From the NCBI GenBank assembly GCA_026929865.2, contig CM049413.1:15312501-15376500 (forward strand): a stretch of 64,000 bases of DNA, in the 5' to 3' direction. A program made the position numbers and the translations under genes. Each line of letters starts with the position of its first letter. Position 1 is the first letter of the stretch. The DNA comes from Hyperoplus lanceolatus. Lineage: Eukaryota; Chordata; Actinopteri; Uranoscopiformes; Ammodytidae. The notes under the pieces were generated by a model that saw only the letters and a list, made by a program, of their open reading frames with translations, was not told the origin of the DNA and did not search any database. Below, one piece after another: positions 25,957-38,536 of this stretch.

Positions 25957-27990
25957 GTATAGGAACATACACACAGACATTTGAAAAAGAAATTCAAAAG
26001 GTGTACCCTCAATCTTGCATCACGAAAAACTGTCATTGCCATCTTGTTTGGTATTTAAAGGTGGAGAGTGATTGTTGTCAAAATCCTGTTTCATCAGAAT
26101 CAGTGAATATCTCCTCACCATCCCCTACAAAAACAATTCAGTGTTACTAATTAACTTAATATCTGTAAACTAGCATGATGCTATTTACGACTGGCCCATT
26201 GTTTTCATATCATTTTGCTACATACCAGTTTCCAGAGCCTATGCTGTGTATTAACGCTAGATTTTTTTCTCAGCATACCCTATTGTGAGTACGGAAAGGT
26301 AGAGGATAGTAAGGACCAAAAAGTGATTTTGACAAAAAGCGTTCTCCAGAATTGCTGATTCCACCTTTAATGTTGTATTTGTCTTTCTTTGTTGTCACTT
26401 AGAGTCCATAGTTGTTCTTGTCAGCTGTTCTTTTGTTTCCCCAAATGATGGCAGATGAGAGGATCTTCTTTTGCAAAGAGTTTTTTTTTCTGTAGTTTAT
26501 GTCAACACATTAGTAAGAAGAACAAATCATTGTACATTATCTTTCAAATATCACGGAGATAGAGGGTTGCTGATTATTCTCAGCTTTCAAAGTGTTTCTG
26601 CAAATAGAAGTGATTTTACAGCCTGGAGATTGACGGGTGCGGGGAGAACGAATATGAAGCAAAAACAAGGTCAACCATGCATCTATTATCCTTCGCTTTC
26701 CTCCTTCCTCTTTAGTTTTCCGGCAGAGTAACTAGCATGTTTAGAAAGGTGCTACCAATTCAGGTCAGAGGAAATAAAGGAAGGGGCTTTCATTTGCTAA
26801 TCACCATTGGAGACCTTGATGTTTAATCAGTTAAGTGAGAGGGAAATATGGCGCACATCTGTCATTAATTGCAGGAGTGATGTTTATGAGAGGGAAGCGC
26901 CCCAGAGGAGAACTTTCAGAAGCTGTTTGTAACCTTGTTCTCCTGTTTCCTGTGGATATGCAGCACCCTTGCATGCTTTCCCTGTGGTTTCCAATATATA
27001 TATAAGAGGCCCTGAGTGAAATCAGAGATGGGTTTTTGATCTGTCTGTGGTTTGTTTTAAACTTAAGTGTTGCAGAAGCAGAGACTATATAGTTATGGTA
27101 ATGTGCAAATGGTGCACTGGTTTCTGCTGCTAATCTTTATATCATGTTCACTTGTGCTTGGTTTGATGAGGCGCTTTTGCTGCTTGTTTGCTTCACACAC
27201 ATATGATCATGTTTTTGTATGAACAGTGAATAGTGTAATATTTAGATATCATCTTGAAACTTTGCCAGTTGAATACACAGTTGTATTAAAACATTTTCAG
27301 AAATCTTTGAAAATGTGGCAATATCTTACTAATTATGGGAAAATGTGTATCTATTTAAAAAACAAAAATTCAGATGTTCAATAAAGCCAGAGTAAAAAAA
27401 AATATTTATTCGATTTGTACATTCTAAGAGTCCAAAGTTTTTACCGAACATATTGTGGATACAGCCTTTTTTAATTGAATTGAATAATGATTTAAGAAAA
27501 TATATCATATATCCAACAATTAGCAACATATGAAACTCTCTGTAATAACCTTCAGAATAGTGTTAAGAATGATTATGGAAAGTTTAGTTGGTGTAAGTGC
27601 TTGAGAAATTCAGTATAGGGAAAAAAAAATGTTTTGAGATGATGGCTGTTAAAGACGGTTGTATAGGAAACATACACAGATGCAAACAGACAAGGTTAAG
27701 TAAAAAAAAAAAAAACATTAATGTTCATTTTGGGCCTTTTATTTACACTAGTAGAAAAGCAAATGTTATGGAAGCAAAATAGACAAAAATCGCAAAATGT
27801 ACCAGAGCTTGAAAATATTATGTGTTTGCCTTGCCGTGCCTGTCTTTCAACAAACGAGGTGTCAAAATCACAGTTTTAGCATTAACCAGGAGGTCACCAG
27901 CTGAACTGTCTTAATTGTCTTCCAAATTGTTATCCCTCTTGCCCTAATTTTCTAGTTAGTTAACTTTGTGTCTCTGTCTGTCCCCGTCAG
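25957..27990 (+). other. runx1t1 intron I-J
   Basis: A 2.0-kb AT-rich intron, GTATAG to CCCCGTCAG. I see no repeat longer than short A or T runs and no gene. Confidence 0.85.
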
Positions 27991-28323
27991 AGCTGCTGGA
28001 ACTGCGGGCGCAAAGCCAGTGAGACGTGCAGCGGCTGCAACACGGCGCGCTACTGCGGCTCCTTCTGTCAGCATAAGGACTGGGAGAAGCACCACCATGT
28101 CTGTGGCCAGACCCTTGCGGCCCAGCAGCAGCAGCAGCAGCAGGCCAGCCAACAACAGCAGGCCAGTGTCCCTGGTTCAGAGACCCTCGCTCCGGTCAGC
28201 TCCTCTGCCTGCACCCCTAGCAGCGGCACTGGGAGTCCAGCCGCCACCCCGCCTGCTGCTACCCCTCGCTCCTCCACCCCCAGCACCCCCTCCTCCACTG
28301 CCATGGACGGAACACCACGCTAA
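27991..28323 (+). CDS. runx1t1: runx1t1 terminal coding exon J, MYND finger and stop
   Basis: Residues 480-589 and TAA at 28321-28323. The MYND zinc finger (NHR4) is complete: C481, C484, C492, C495, C501, C505, H513 and C517, spaced C-x2-C-x7-C-x2-C-x5-C-x3-C-x7-H-x3-C. In the family it binds the PPPLI motif of NCoR/SMRT. Downstream are seven CAG-encoded glutamines (524-530), a second Gln run (533-536), and a Ser/Thr/Pro/Ala-rich tail with [11 protein letters not shown]-like repeats ending MDGTPR. Mammals have only a short Gln run here, so the Gln stretch is a lineage expansion. Confidence 0.97.
   Translation, partial: SCWNCGRKASETCSGCNTARYCGSFCQHKDWEKHHHVCGQTLAAQQQQQQQASQQQQASVPGSETLAPVSSSACTPSSGTGSPAATPPAATPRSSTPSTPSSTAMDGTPR
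28123..28143 (+). repeat. (CAG)7 glutamine-coding triplet run in runx1t1
   Basis: Seven uninterrupted CAG codons just after the MYND finger, followed by an AS spacer and four more Gln codons (CAA CAA CAG CAG). The pure CAG run could vary in length between individuals. Confidence 0.95.
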
Positions 28324-28734
28324 AAAAACAAAACGTCTCTGAGGTTGAAACAGCCCAGCCTTCAACTCCCACAAACAGCATGACTGTCTACATTGCCTTT
28401 GGATACTAAGCTAACGTGGCTAACATGAAAGAGATGGCAATGCTTGTGTCTATCTTGCAGCGTATAGTCATAGAAGGAGGAGGAAGAGGAGAAGGAGGAG
28501 GAAGAGGAGAAGGAGGAGAAGGAGGAGAAGGTCCATTAATCAGGTCATATTGACTTGCAGTGACTTTTAAAGAAACACAAAGATATTCTTTGTTTTTGAA
28601 TTAATGATGAATTTAAATATTGACATCCTTTTATCTTGTTACACTTGCTATTCTCGTTGTCCTTTTGTCGTTGTGCCCGTTGTTGTTGACGTTGTTGGTC
28701 ATTGTAGCTAAACTTATTTTTTTTTCCTGTAAAT

Positions 28735-28740
28735 ATTAAA
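28735..28740 (+). promoter_or_regulatory. Candidate proximal poly(A) signal ATTAAA with PUM site
   Basis: ATTAAA, 412 nt after the stop. It overlaps by one base a perfect Pumilio-type element TGTAAATA at 28728-28735. It would give a short 3' UTR if used. Confidence 0.35.
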
Positions 28741-29643
28741 GAGACTGAACAGAGATAAGCCGTGAACTTGAGACAAGTATATATCTGACCTCCCCCCTTT
28801 TTTATGTTTTTTTTTCCCATCCTGGAATCAATGCCTATTTCCTTCCAGCACCTGGGACATGAGACTATAGTCAACCTCACTTTACCAAACACTAACAACA
28901 GCATACCAAGGGAACATATTTAGCTAGCAGAACAAAATCTTCAAAACTCTTTGCGTAGAGATATTTTACTAGATTTGAATACCCTGAAAGACACACCAGT
29001 AGATGGATGGATGAACAAGTTTGCCGCCTGGTGAGAGGGAGAGGGGTGGACTGAAATCTCTGGCCCACAGACCGCCGTGAAATGGGGCAGATGTGCAGCA
29101 GATTGCGAGTGGAGCCAGCTGTTCAACCAATGTTATTTCCCTCTCACTTGTAATAATATCCAGGTCAGTGGGCTGGGAAATACAAACCGTCTCCATGAAG
29201 GATGTTAAAAGAAAGAATTCTTGGACAAGATACAAAACTTTTGCCCACACTGCACATGTTAGGAGGAGGATGTACTGACTGCAATTGCGCACGTGCTGCA
29301 TAATGCCTAGTGGGGTCACGAAAAGCTCAGAAACACGAAGTGATGTCATCGTCCCAACCGGTTGAGACTGTCAAGTTACCGCGTGACAGCAGACACCAGG
29401 GCCACTCAGGAGCTGAAAGATCAGTCTGGACTAGTAAAGCTGTTTTATGCCCCCACCCCAGACGCTCTCCTATACTCTCTCTCTCAACTCTGAAGAACAT
29501 TTTCATCTTTCTTCATTTTCTTATTCTTTTCCTGTAGATGTCATGGTGTTAAATACTTCTGTCCTGTGGTGTCACCAATGGTTATTTATTGTATATGTGT
29601 TGGACAATTGTGACAATGCATAGCACACACCAGTCACAACTCT

Positions 29644-29645
<2 letters not shown>

Positions 29646-29689
<44 letters not shown>
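29646..29689. repeat. (CT)n in runx1t1 3' UTR
   Basis: Perfect CT, 44 nt. Confidence 0.96.
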
Positions 29690-30392
29690 GCTGGTGCAAA
29701 AAGAGACAAAAAAAAGTGTTGTCTTTTTTTTCCCAAGCTGCTTTTTTATTCTGTGTAAGTGGTAGATCCCTCGTAGTTCTATAAGTTTTATTTCCCCTTC
29801 GTCCTCAAGAAAAGAGACAAGCTACATCTCAGAGCTGCTACTTGAGTCCGACCCAGATCTTTTCTGAGAAACTAGCATGTTGCGCGGAATGCTAACCTAA
29901 ATGTTTTGTACAAGGGACATACATAAATGTATTTGCACTGTCACAGAGGTTATTTCGGCATGCTTCTTTTCAGCATACTTGTGTTGTCGGTTTGGAGCCA
30001 TAATTCATCAACCATTTTGTATGTAGTGATAGCATTATCGGGTTGACATTATTTTCGATGGGGTGTGGAGAGTTGAAAAAATGTAAAATCACCAAACCCA
30101 CTTTTAATTTTTTTTTCCTTGTCAACGTGCTAACAAAAGCGGCCATACCCTCTTTTTTTTAAAATAGTTACAGACAGTGCATGCACATTACTGAACGTTT
30201 GTTAAATATTTGTTATTTTGTAGAAAAAACTTAAAAAACAAACCAAAAAAAGTTTTAAAAAATACAAAAAATATTCTAACAAACTAACTTTCCAAATGCA
30301 GAGATGTAGACTCCGATTGACAGCTTTAACACTGCAAAGCACCAGGTAACACACAGTATTAACACAAGTGATAGACAAAAAAAACATAAAAA

Positions 30393-30422
30393 GAACAACA
30401 ACAACAACAACAACAACAACAA
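30393..30422. repeat. (AAC)n in runx1t1 3' UTR
   Basis: AAC/ACA triplets, about ten copies, in a CA-rich neighbourhood. Confidence 0.95.
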
Positions 30423-30558
30423 AATCAACACCAAAAACAGCCAAAGACTGACACCAAGGACCAAAATCCTGATAACACAAAAAAAAAGATTTTCAAAAGA
30501 GGTTTATTCACACCGATATTGGGCCATTTATTTCTGCAGGTTTTGTTCGCACTCACCG

Positions 30559-30564
30559 AATAAA
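30559..30564 (+). promoter_or_regulatory. Candidate internal poly(A) signal AATAAA
   Basis: AATAAA in the middle of the predicted 3' UTR, followed by T-rich sequence. Could give an intermediate isoform. Confidence 0.3.
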
Positions 30565-32481
30565 ATGTAGTTTATTTTAAACCTGTCTGGAAGCCCACAG
30601 CACTAATCTTACATGGTGAAATGAGAAGTTGTGAATGGACCATACTGAACATTTCATGGCAGTGTCACATTTTAACTGGAGCAATAATAACTAATGTGAC
30701 ACAAACACTGATAGCTTCTGTGACTTTTTTTTTTTTTAAATATGTTATAATCTTGTCTGTACATTTCCTCATTGCACAAATGTCAGATAAAGTGCCCATT
30801 TGAGCTTTAAGCAGTTACAAATAATTCACTCTTAAAGAAGAGGTGAATGTGAGACTGGGCTTTCACAGCAATGCTATTTGCAGTTGTTTTCTATTTATTT
30901 TTATCAAAGTTATTTTAATTTTTTTTCGTTTGTTTTTGCTGTCGGGATAGATAATCAGTCGCAGCTTTGTTGTAAACCTTCAATGTAAATCAAACAAAAC
31001 CTCTCATTCGCAGTAAGAGAGCACTTACCCTGACGCACACAAAAGTTCTTCTCCCCCAAAAACACCTTGGTGCTACACAGAAGCGCGTTACAAATTCTGA
31101 CCTCAAGGAACAAGTGGAGGCCCACAAAGGTTCTGGGCTGTTTTGCTCCCCCATGTACTTCCTCATCTCTCCCTTTCTTCTTTTCTAAATCAAAACACAC
31201 ACACACAAACAACTTCATTCTTGACTCTAAAGGGTTAAACAATCCAAAAAGGTGTCTGACACCCTACTAGCGACTCCTCAGAAGCTGTAAAGAAACAGCC
31301 AAGCTTGTTTCAACACTTGTGCATTTGAAAGTATACAACAAACATGTGTGTTCTTCATTATCAGGGCAAAACACCTGGGTTTAAAAAGAAAGGAGAAAAA
31401 CAAAAACAAGACAAACATTATCACTCGATTCTTTGAGAAGCTCTATTGTTTTCTTTCTTCCCTCCTCTATGTGTGTTTTGCCACAAATTCCTCTGTGGCA
31501 AACAAGTCTCACTCTACCTCTTACAGCACGCTAAGAGCATCAGTGGCGGCGCTGATACTGGTCTAGTCTAAACCAAATGGGCACAAGAGAGCAGGAAAAA
31601 TAAGAAACCCAAAGTCGAAGCTCATACAGCTGCAAAACCATATCACTACTTGGTAACAATGCAGACCTCATAAATAGATGAAACATGAAAAGAAAAGAAA
31701 CCAGAAAAATAAAACTGAAAAAAAAACTGTTGTTATGTTCCTTTCTGCCTGTGGCATTTTCGATTTGTTTGAAAAGATTTTCAAAAATTGTGCTAATTTG
31801 AAAGAAAAAGGGATTCCTATGTCGATGACACGAGCTACAGTCACAGATAAGACACTTTTCTCTCTCGCTCTATTTCTTCTGCCCTGTTTCCCCTCCACCT
31901 TTTCCTCCTCTTTTCTGTTGTGAAGACACGCTAAAGTGCTTGTAGACGTGTCGGCGGGGTCATTTAGAAAGCGGGGCGGGGGGGGGGCTACAGAAGGCAA
32001 AGCTTGTCAAATGTAAAACCTTAAAAAGTGAAGGCTATGGATTATAGCATGCCAGTTTTTCACAATGGGGGGGGGATATGTGGGGCCAACAAGTGAACAG
32101 CAAAGGCCGTAGCATTAATCTATGAGTTGGACTTTAGTGGTGGGGAGGGCTTCTTTTTTTCTTTTTTCTTTTCTATGTGTTCTCTTGAGAAAATGTATTG
32201 TGGGAAAAAATATGAGCTCAAATGATTTGAAGTTGTTGTGCAATACTTAATTGAGACATGAAAACCACAGGTTAGTGGTAGGCTGACACTGGGCGGTCTT
32301 TCCAATCGCCTGGGGTCAGTGTCCTTCTAGAGAGCTTTCCAGTCTACTATGTCAGAACTGTGGTTTCTTGTTGATTTTTATTCTTTTTTTTTTAACTCTT
32401 TTATTTGGGCTGTAAACTATGGTCTGTCAGTCTGTGAAACTTTGCAGTATAATTCTGGTATTGTTGTTCTCTTAACGGTGT

Positions 32482-32487
32482 AATAAA
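32482..32487 (+). promoter_or_regulatory. Likely distal poly(A) signal of runx1t1
   Basis: AATAAA followed about 30 nt later by a GT/T-rich element (CTTGGGCTTGTGTTCTTTAT, 32510-32529), the usual layout of a strong vertebrate poly(A) site. Cleavage would fall near 32.50 kb. Confidence 0.55.
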
Positions 32488-34689
32488 TATGTTAATACCT
32501 GCCTCAGAGACTTGGGCTTGTGTTCTTTATTATATGAATTATCCGAAGATAACACAAGTATATATCCAACATAACAGGGACTATCCATTGATTTTTACGG
32601 TTGAAGTTCAGTTTACATGTATGAGGGGAACTATACTCAGCATGTGAAAACAGTTGTATGTCTTCTGTGGCCTTGGAAGGAGCTTTTTTTAAGTTCAAAC
32701 CCTGGTGATTTCATGACCCCAATTATCTCCGCTCGAAAATCTTTTAAGCCTGCGCTACAAACTGAAGGATTGGGATTTGAAAGAAGTGGGGATGGATGGT
32801 CTAATTAGAGACAATGTTGAGTTGCATAGGAAATTTAGGATCAAACAGCTAACATTTTTGTAACTTGATCCATAATAGAAACTAAAAGTCCAGGTACCTC
32901 TGCTGCCTTGATATAGACTATAGATAGGCATCCCTTTAACATTAACATCTTAATAATGTCCAAATGGCACTAACTAGATACAAAACTCAAAAAGGCTCCA
33001 GTTCAGATGAAAATCAACTTGCATGCTGCATAATTTTAAGTAAAATAGTGGAAGTGATCACTGCACACACACACAAACATGTAATGTTTCTAGTGTTTGT
33101 GTCTGAGTGTAATTGCAGATGAGGTAAATATGAACAGATCCAAGTATGATTACATAACAGTCGATAACCTGTCAGACTCGTGCCCACATGCAGTAAGTCA
33201 GTGTCATGAGAATACATGATCAATTTCAATGTAGCTATCTTGACTTTTACTACTTGGAATGTATTCCTCTGTTAGGGAATCCAGACAAGAAAAAGCAGAA
33301 CATTTGTGTATGGCCATAAAGGCTGTATAGCTGTATGACCCAAAGTATGACTGCTAAGTACAAACGCAGCAACTTCATTTTTTTTCCACATTGCTGGCTA
33401 TTTTTCCCTGTTTCCAGACCTTGGACCTGGCTGTCTTTATTAAGGGGCACTTCTTTTTTTACTATTACTGTTTCTGGAGTTTGGAATCTGCACACATGAT
33501 CTTTTATTTTGATTGGGCAGGAATAAGGATTTAAAGTGACACTCAAATATTTGGAATATATGGATGGAAAATACTTTATATAAGACGTGATACATCACCA
33601 TTCCATTCCAAGCTCAAAATTGACGGGGATTTAGCGGCCATCGCACATGCAGTTCATTCTGAAGATATCCAAACCTTAATGGAAAATTTTTACAGTAATC
33701 ACTAATACAGTGACAGTACAATTGTAGAGTGGAAATTGCACATCTTCTTTTCTCTCTTTTTCCTATGACTATGCAATTCCACGTGTCTGTTTCTGCCATC
33801 CTCTCACATTGACCACAGTTTGTGTCGTAACAATAGTTTGAAACGAAAACACACAAACAGACAACACCATTTTCTATCTATAGGATAAGGTTTGGCTGTT
33901 AGATTTAAGTTATCTTGAAAAACAGATGTAAAAATACTGAAAGAAATTAGGGAAACATCTGCAAATTTTATTATATTTTTCCATATTTCCTTTTTTTATA
34001 AATACATCAGCCAAATGTCATGTGGGATGGAAGGTAATAATGGAAAAAGATTTCTATGTTTCCAAACAGAGTGAGTCCAGGCCATCAGAAAACTCAATTT
34101 GATAGCCGAATGATTTCAGCTTTGGTCGAGTGAGGATAAAAATATCTTGCACTGACGACACAGCACTATGAAAGTTGGGTTTTTTTGCCTTCCAAAGGAC
34201 TTCATTAACTGACACAAGGGACCATATTTCTTTGCATTTCAGCAAACACAGAATATCAATATGCTTTTCAGCATATCCGTGTGGTTGAGCTACAAAGAGC
34301 TGTCAGAAAAAAATCCGATTTCCCCTGTTTACTTGGATGTTGACGTGAACTGGTCAGAATTTAATGCGCAATACGACCAAACAATGATGTGCGGATCTTT
34401 TTAGAATTCCATTGACCTGTCTCTCAATGGCAATAAACTATTTTACAAACCATTTTAAGTCATATTAGTATCAAACATATCACCACTATCTGCAGGTGGG
34501 CTTTTGAGAGAACTAAGATCGAAGAAGGGAAATCATAACGACTGATCATTATGGTGCACGCATGGAAAAGGCCAAGTGTTAGGTATTGCCATGCTCAGGT
34601 TATTTGTCAGAAGAAAGGCACCAATAACAATGAGCTATAGAGCCTATGTGTGGCCTTTTAAGTAGCCATTATCTGTTATTGATGTGTTT

Positions 34690-35110
34690 TCTAATTGCTT
34701 ACTAATATTATAACCAATTTATCCTACTGACTGTCTGACTTCATTCGATATATCAAATGGCATCTCAGACACTTGAGAGACGGATAAGACAACCAGCGCA
34801 GCCACCTCACCCTATGTGCCTTAAAATGTTAACAAGCATAGTAACAGGGCTAAAGGAACTGTTAAAATTAAGGAGGGTGATATAAATTACAACAAAGCTG
34901 TTAAGATAGGAGCCTTTGATGGAGCTATTTATTCCTGGCTCTGTCACCAGTACAATTAACCCCTTAACTAACCTCAGGTTTTTTTTGCGCCTAACAAGAT
35001 TGTGTTGGAGCTCACAGAGCCGGGATCAGCCGCTCCCTTTCAACCAAAAAAAAAACGAAGGACATTGAATCCATAAAGCCATGCTGCATTTTTATCACCC
35101 CGCCCCCACC
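34690..35110. promoter_or_regulatory. Candidate conserved non-coding element downstream of runx1t1
   Basis: Repeat-free AT-rich block, with ACAATTAACCCCTTAACTAA at 34953-34972. No frame of interest. Candidate enhancer. Confidence 0.25.
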
Positions 35111-35582
35111 ATCTTCATCTGTGTGTTGAACCACTTTTGGAGCTGATAAGGCTCGGGGATGAGTTGGATGCTGTGATATTATTCCTGCCACATTCTTCCA
35201 CATAAAGTTCATTGTGGGTCTGGGCTCTTCTTACTTCTCCCCCCTCCTCCAACCCTCCTGTCTTCTCTCACTCTCTCTCTCTCTTTTTCTTATCAAGCCA
35301 GGCAGAAGCAGACAGCGACTTGAATTAAGCGCTGGTCGGGGGTGGGGGGGGGGCTGCTTGGAGCCGATAACAATACAAAATGGATTTTCTCAAACAGAGA
35401 AAAACAGCTGTCTCCATTATTTGAATGCTTCACCTTTCCCCGCTCCATTAATTGGCTCTTTGATCACAGGCAGAGGTGCACGGCGACTGATAAGGAATAG
35501 GTTATTAGTAAAGTAGCCTGGAGGACCGAGAGGTGCGGCCGGCTGTGCCTGGGCTGCAGCAGATGAGATAGTGCCGTGGTGC

Positions 35583-35617
<35 letters not shown>

Positions 35618-35798
35618 TGTGCCAGTGAGTGATAGGGCCGCGCCGTCTGGCCCTCTCGATCCGGCTTTTTGGCTCACGGGCCATGAGGAAAAAGAGCAGC
35701 GGCAGGACCAAGTGTGATATAGCAGCTAATGCAGGATTGTGATTCAATGTGTGGGGGGATTGAGCGTGGGATTTAATTCCATTGCAGCTTGGTCCTTT

Positions 35799-36150
35799 AA
35801 AGGAATACTTCAAAATTTTGAATTTTGAGCCTTTTTGCCTCACTCTCCGGCTGAAGAAATGGTGACAGATACCGTTCCAGCAACTGTACGTGCATTTTTC
35901 TTATATATATATGGGCAAATGTCGCTCGTCGAAAGTTAGCTTAGCACAAACACTGGTGGTCAAGGGGAGCAGGTCAAAAGATAAACTTTACAACATCACT
36001 AAACGGTCCTGTGTGCATGTTGGGACTAGTTTATTATATCAAATAAATACTTGACCGTCAGGGGCACAGTACTTCATGGTTTCCTTCCAGTATGTATTTA
36101 GTTTTTAATTGACATAATGCTAAACATTTTAAATGTTGAACTATTCCTTT
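35799..36150. mobile_element. MITE with AAAGGAATA-type termini
   Basis: Left end AAAGGAATACTTCAAAATTT, right end AAATGTTGAACTATTCCTTT, which is an imperfect inverted match. The interior (GTTAGCTTAGCACAAACACTGG) resembles a repeat that I recognise as frequent in teleosts. The element's superfamily is unsure. Confidence 0.65.
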
Positions 36151-36153
36151 AAG

Positions 36154-36160
<7 letters not shown>

Positions 36161-36217
<57 letters not shown>
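36161..36217. repeat. (CT)n microsatellite
   Basis: Perfect CT immediately after a MITE terminus. Confidence 0.96.
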
Positions 36218-36219
<2 letters not shown>

Positions 36220-37106
36220 CACTCTTACAGAATCAAACTGTGTGACAGGAAATTTCCTCTGCGCCTTTCATATTGGGCTGAGATGTGGTAAATGTTAGAC
36301 CCTACATGATAGCCTGTGAGGAGAAAACCCAGAAGCAAGGGAGGAGAATAACATTAGCCCATCTTTATTAAAAGATGGGCGTCTCCTTTGATGTTGCGCT
36401 GCAGCTAAATTCACTGCATTAAATCTGATGGAATTTTCACTATAAGCCTGTTTATGTATTTTCTCACAGCCACGGACAAGGGGCGATTTGCCACACTTCT
36501 CAGCGGAGGAAAGGAATCTTCAAGAAGTCACTATCTTGTAATCCTCTCTCTCTCTCTGTCTCCCTCTCTCTCCAAGAAATAAGACCGGAGGGGACAAGCA
36601 GGGTTTGTGTGTTGTAAAGCGTGGTAAGAAAAGAGGGGAAGTGTTGATATTAAATTACCGAACACAAGGTTATCTAGTTCCTGCACATGGCTAGGCTGCC
36701 CTGGGCCAAGGGTAATCTGCTAATAGCGTTCACACCGAATGACATTATTAAGGAACTGGGCCTATGTGTCAGGCCTCGCTCTCTCTCTCTCTCTCTCTCT
36801 CTCTTTCAGACCTACACTGGGAACAGAAGAGAGAAAAAGAAAAATAGCAAAAGAGACAGGGGGTGCAGAGACGGATGGGGAGAGCTGGAGGAAGAGATAG
36901 GAACGGAGGAACCGGACTGAAAGAGAGGCCCAGAGAATGAGGGGAAGAGCGAGGAAGTCAGTGGTAAAGGATATATGGCTGAAATGTTTTTCTTTTTTAT
37001 CAGTGGCATTTGTTAAAAATGCCCCCGCAAATATCAAAGTTCAAAATGATTTATGAGTCGGTGAAAGCATATGACAAAACACTTGTATACGCCGTAATGG
37101 GAGGGT

Positions 37107-37370
37107 ATTAGGAGCAGAAGAGTGGACACTTGGGAAAACAGCCTATGAACACCTTATGTGTTATTAAAGGCTAATAAGGGGAGAACAGGTCCCACATATC
37201 AAATATTACTATGTCATTAGAGGATGAAAAGGAAAGGACAGTCAACACTTAGTAATAAAGCCTACACTTAATATATGTTATTACGAGGTAATAAGAGGAA
37301 AACAGTAGACACTTGGTAATACAGCCCTGATACCTTTTATAGTGTGTAGGGTAGTTAGGGGAGATGAGGT
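37107..37370. repeat. Degenerate tandem repeat, unit about 65 bp
   Basis: Four imperfect copies of a unit with the shared core GACACTTgGtAATacAGCC, followed by CTTATaTGTTATTA and GGTAATAAGAGG-like ends. Unit edges lie roughly at 37107, 37181, 37237 and 37303. Copies differ at many positions, so this is an old minisatellite-like array. Confidence 0.6.
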
Positions 37371-38429
37371 AATTTGATAATTTAGTTTTCATATAATGTG
37401 TGAAATTATAGGGTTAGATTGGGAGAAAAGGGGACACTGCAGCAAAATTGGTTCACCCACTATCAGGTCATTGACACCCACTGAACCACTTTGACTCCCT
37501 CCTGATCTGAGGAAAAGCATGCATCACAGTTGCTGTTTTTTATTTAGTTATTCCAACAGAATGGGATGATCCAACACCACACAGTAACAAAAAAAAACTA
37601 TTTGCAACTGCACCACAGACACACCGCAGCTTGCTGTGTGAGGAACGCCCTATAGCCTTACATCTTCTCAGCAGTACAGTGCAATGTAGTCAGCTGTGGC
37701 ATATACAGGCCAAGGACAAAAACCCTGTGCAGCTATCAATGTCACGTAATGGCCTCCATACACTGCCCAGCAGGCGAGTGGAGAGAAAAATACACTATGC
37801 TTCCTCACTCCCCTGAGGGAAGCTGTAGAGTCACCGCAAGGTTTCAACCACTAAAACAAAATGATATACAGAACATACTGTATTATATATTTACACATAT
37901 AAAGGTATATATATATATATTTTCTCCTTTTCTTTACACTTTCTCCCTCCCACCTCTTCCAATATCACCTTTAGTCATGAGAGCATCCTGTAATCCATCT
38001 GTAATCCTGTAATGCAAGTTGGTCTCGTTGAAACAGCCACAGTTGTTTCAAACAAATGGGAAATGCGCATTCAAAAACAGAGTCTCAGACACACACATAC
38101 TGTGCACAGTGCATGTGACGTGGAGAGAAAAAGTCCACATTCAAAGCAGTGTGCACATGTTGGTGTGGCAGTTAAACATGATGGTAAATTTTGTTTTATA
38201 AAAGTCTGTTTTTCTTCTAATATTTTAACAAGAAAACCTGCAGTAAAACTAGATCTGAAATTATGTTAAAGCTGAAAACGCTGCCCTTTTGCAGTGGTGA
38301 TGGCAGTGACTAAGGGATCCCTGACCATTTCAAATTCTCATCAAACTCAAAATTCTCATCAAAAAATCTCCTAACCTCCATATTTGACATTGACTCAATG
38401 GGGGGAGAATTTGTACAAGTATGTGTTTT

Positions 38430-38536
<107 letters not shown>

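Larger units (their letters stand above)
28324..32505 (+). other. runx1t1 3' untranslated region (predicted, about 4.2 kb)
   Basis: No open frame of interest follows the stop, and the sequence stays AT-rich and unique to the AATAAA at 32482. Within it are a GGA-rich purine tract (about 28.47-28.53 kb), a (CT)n run at 29646-29689, an AAC triplet run at 30393-30422, and several U-rich stretches. The density of non-repetitive AT-rich sequence without transposons fits the long 3' UTR known for RUNX1T1 mRNAs. The extent is inferred from poly(A) signals. Confidence 0.6.
32506..37100. other. Intergenic, no gene; includes CNE-like DNA and a MITE
   Basis: Unique AT-rich sequence up to about 35.8 kb, a block near 34.69-35.11 kb that looks like conserved non-coding DNA, a (GA)n patch near 35.58-35.62 kb, the MITE at 35799-36150 and the (CT)n tract after it. 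Open frames here are short and have no recognisable protein features. Confidence 0.7.

Noticed and set aside
28470-28532. GGA-rich purine stretch as an acidic coding stretch
   Set aside because: It is downstream of the runx1t1 stop and only a low-complexity part of the 3' UTR.
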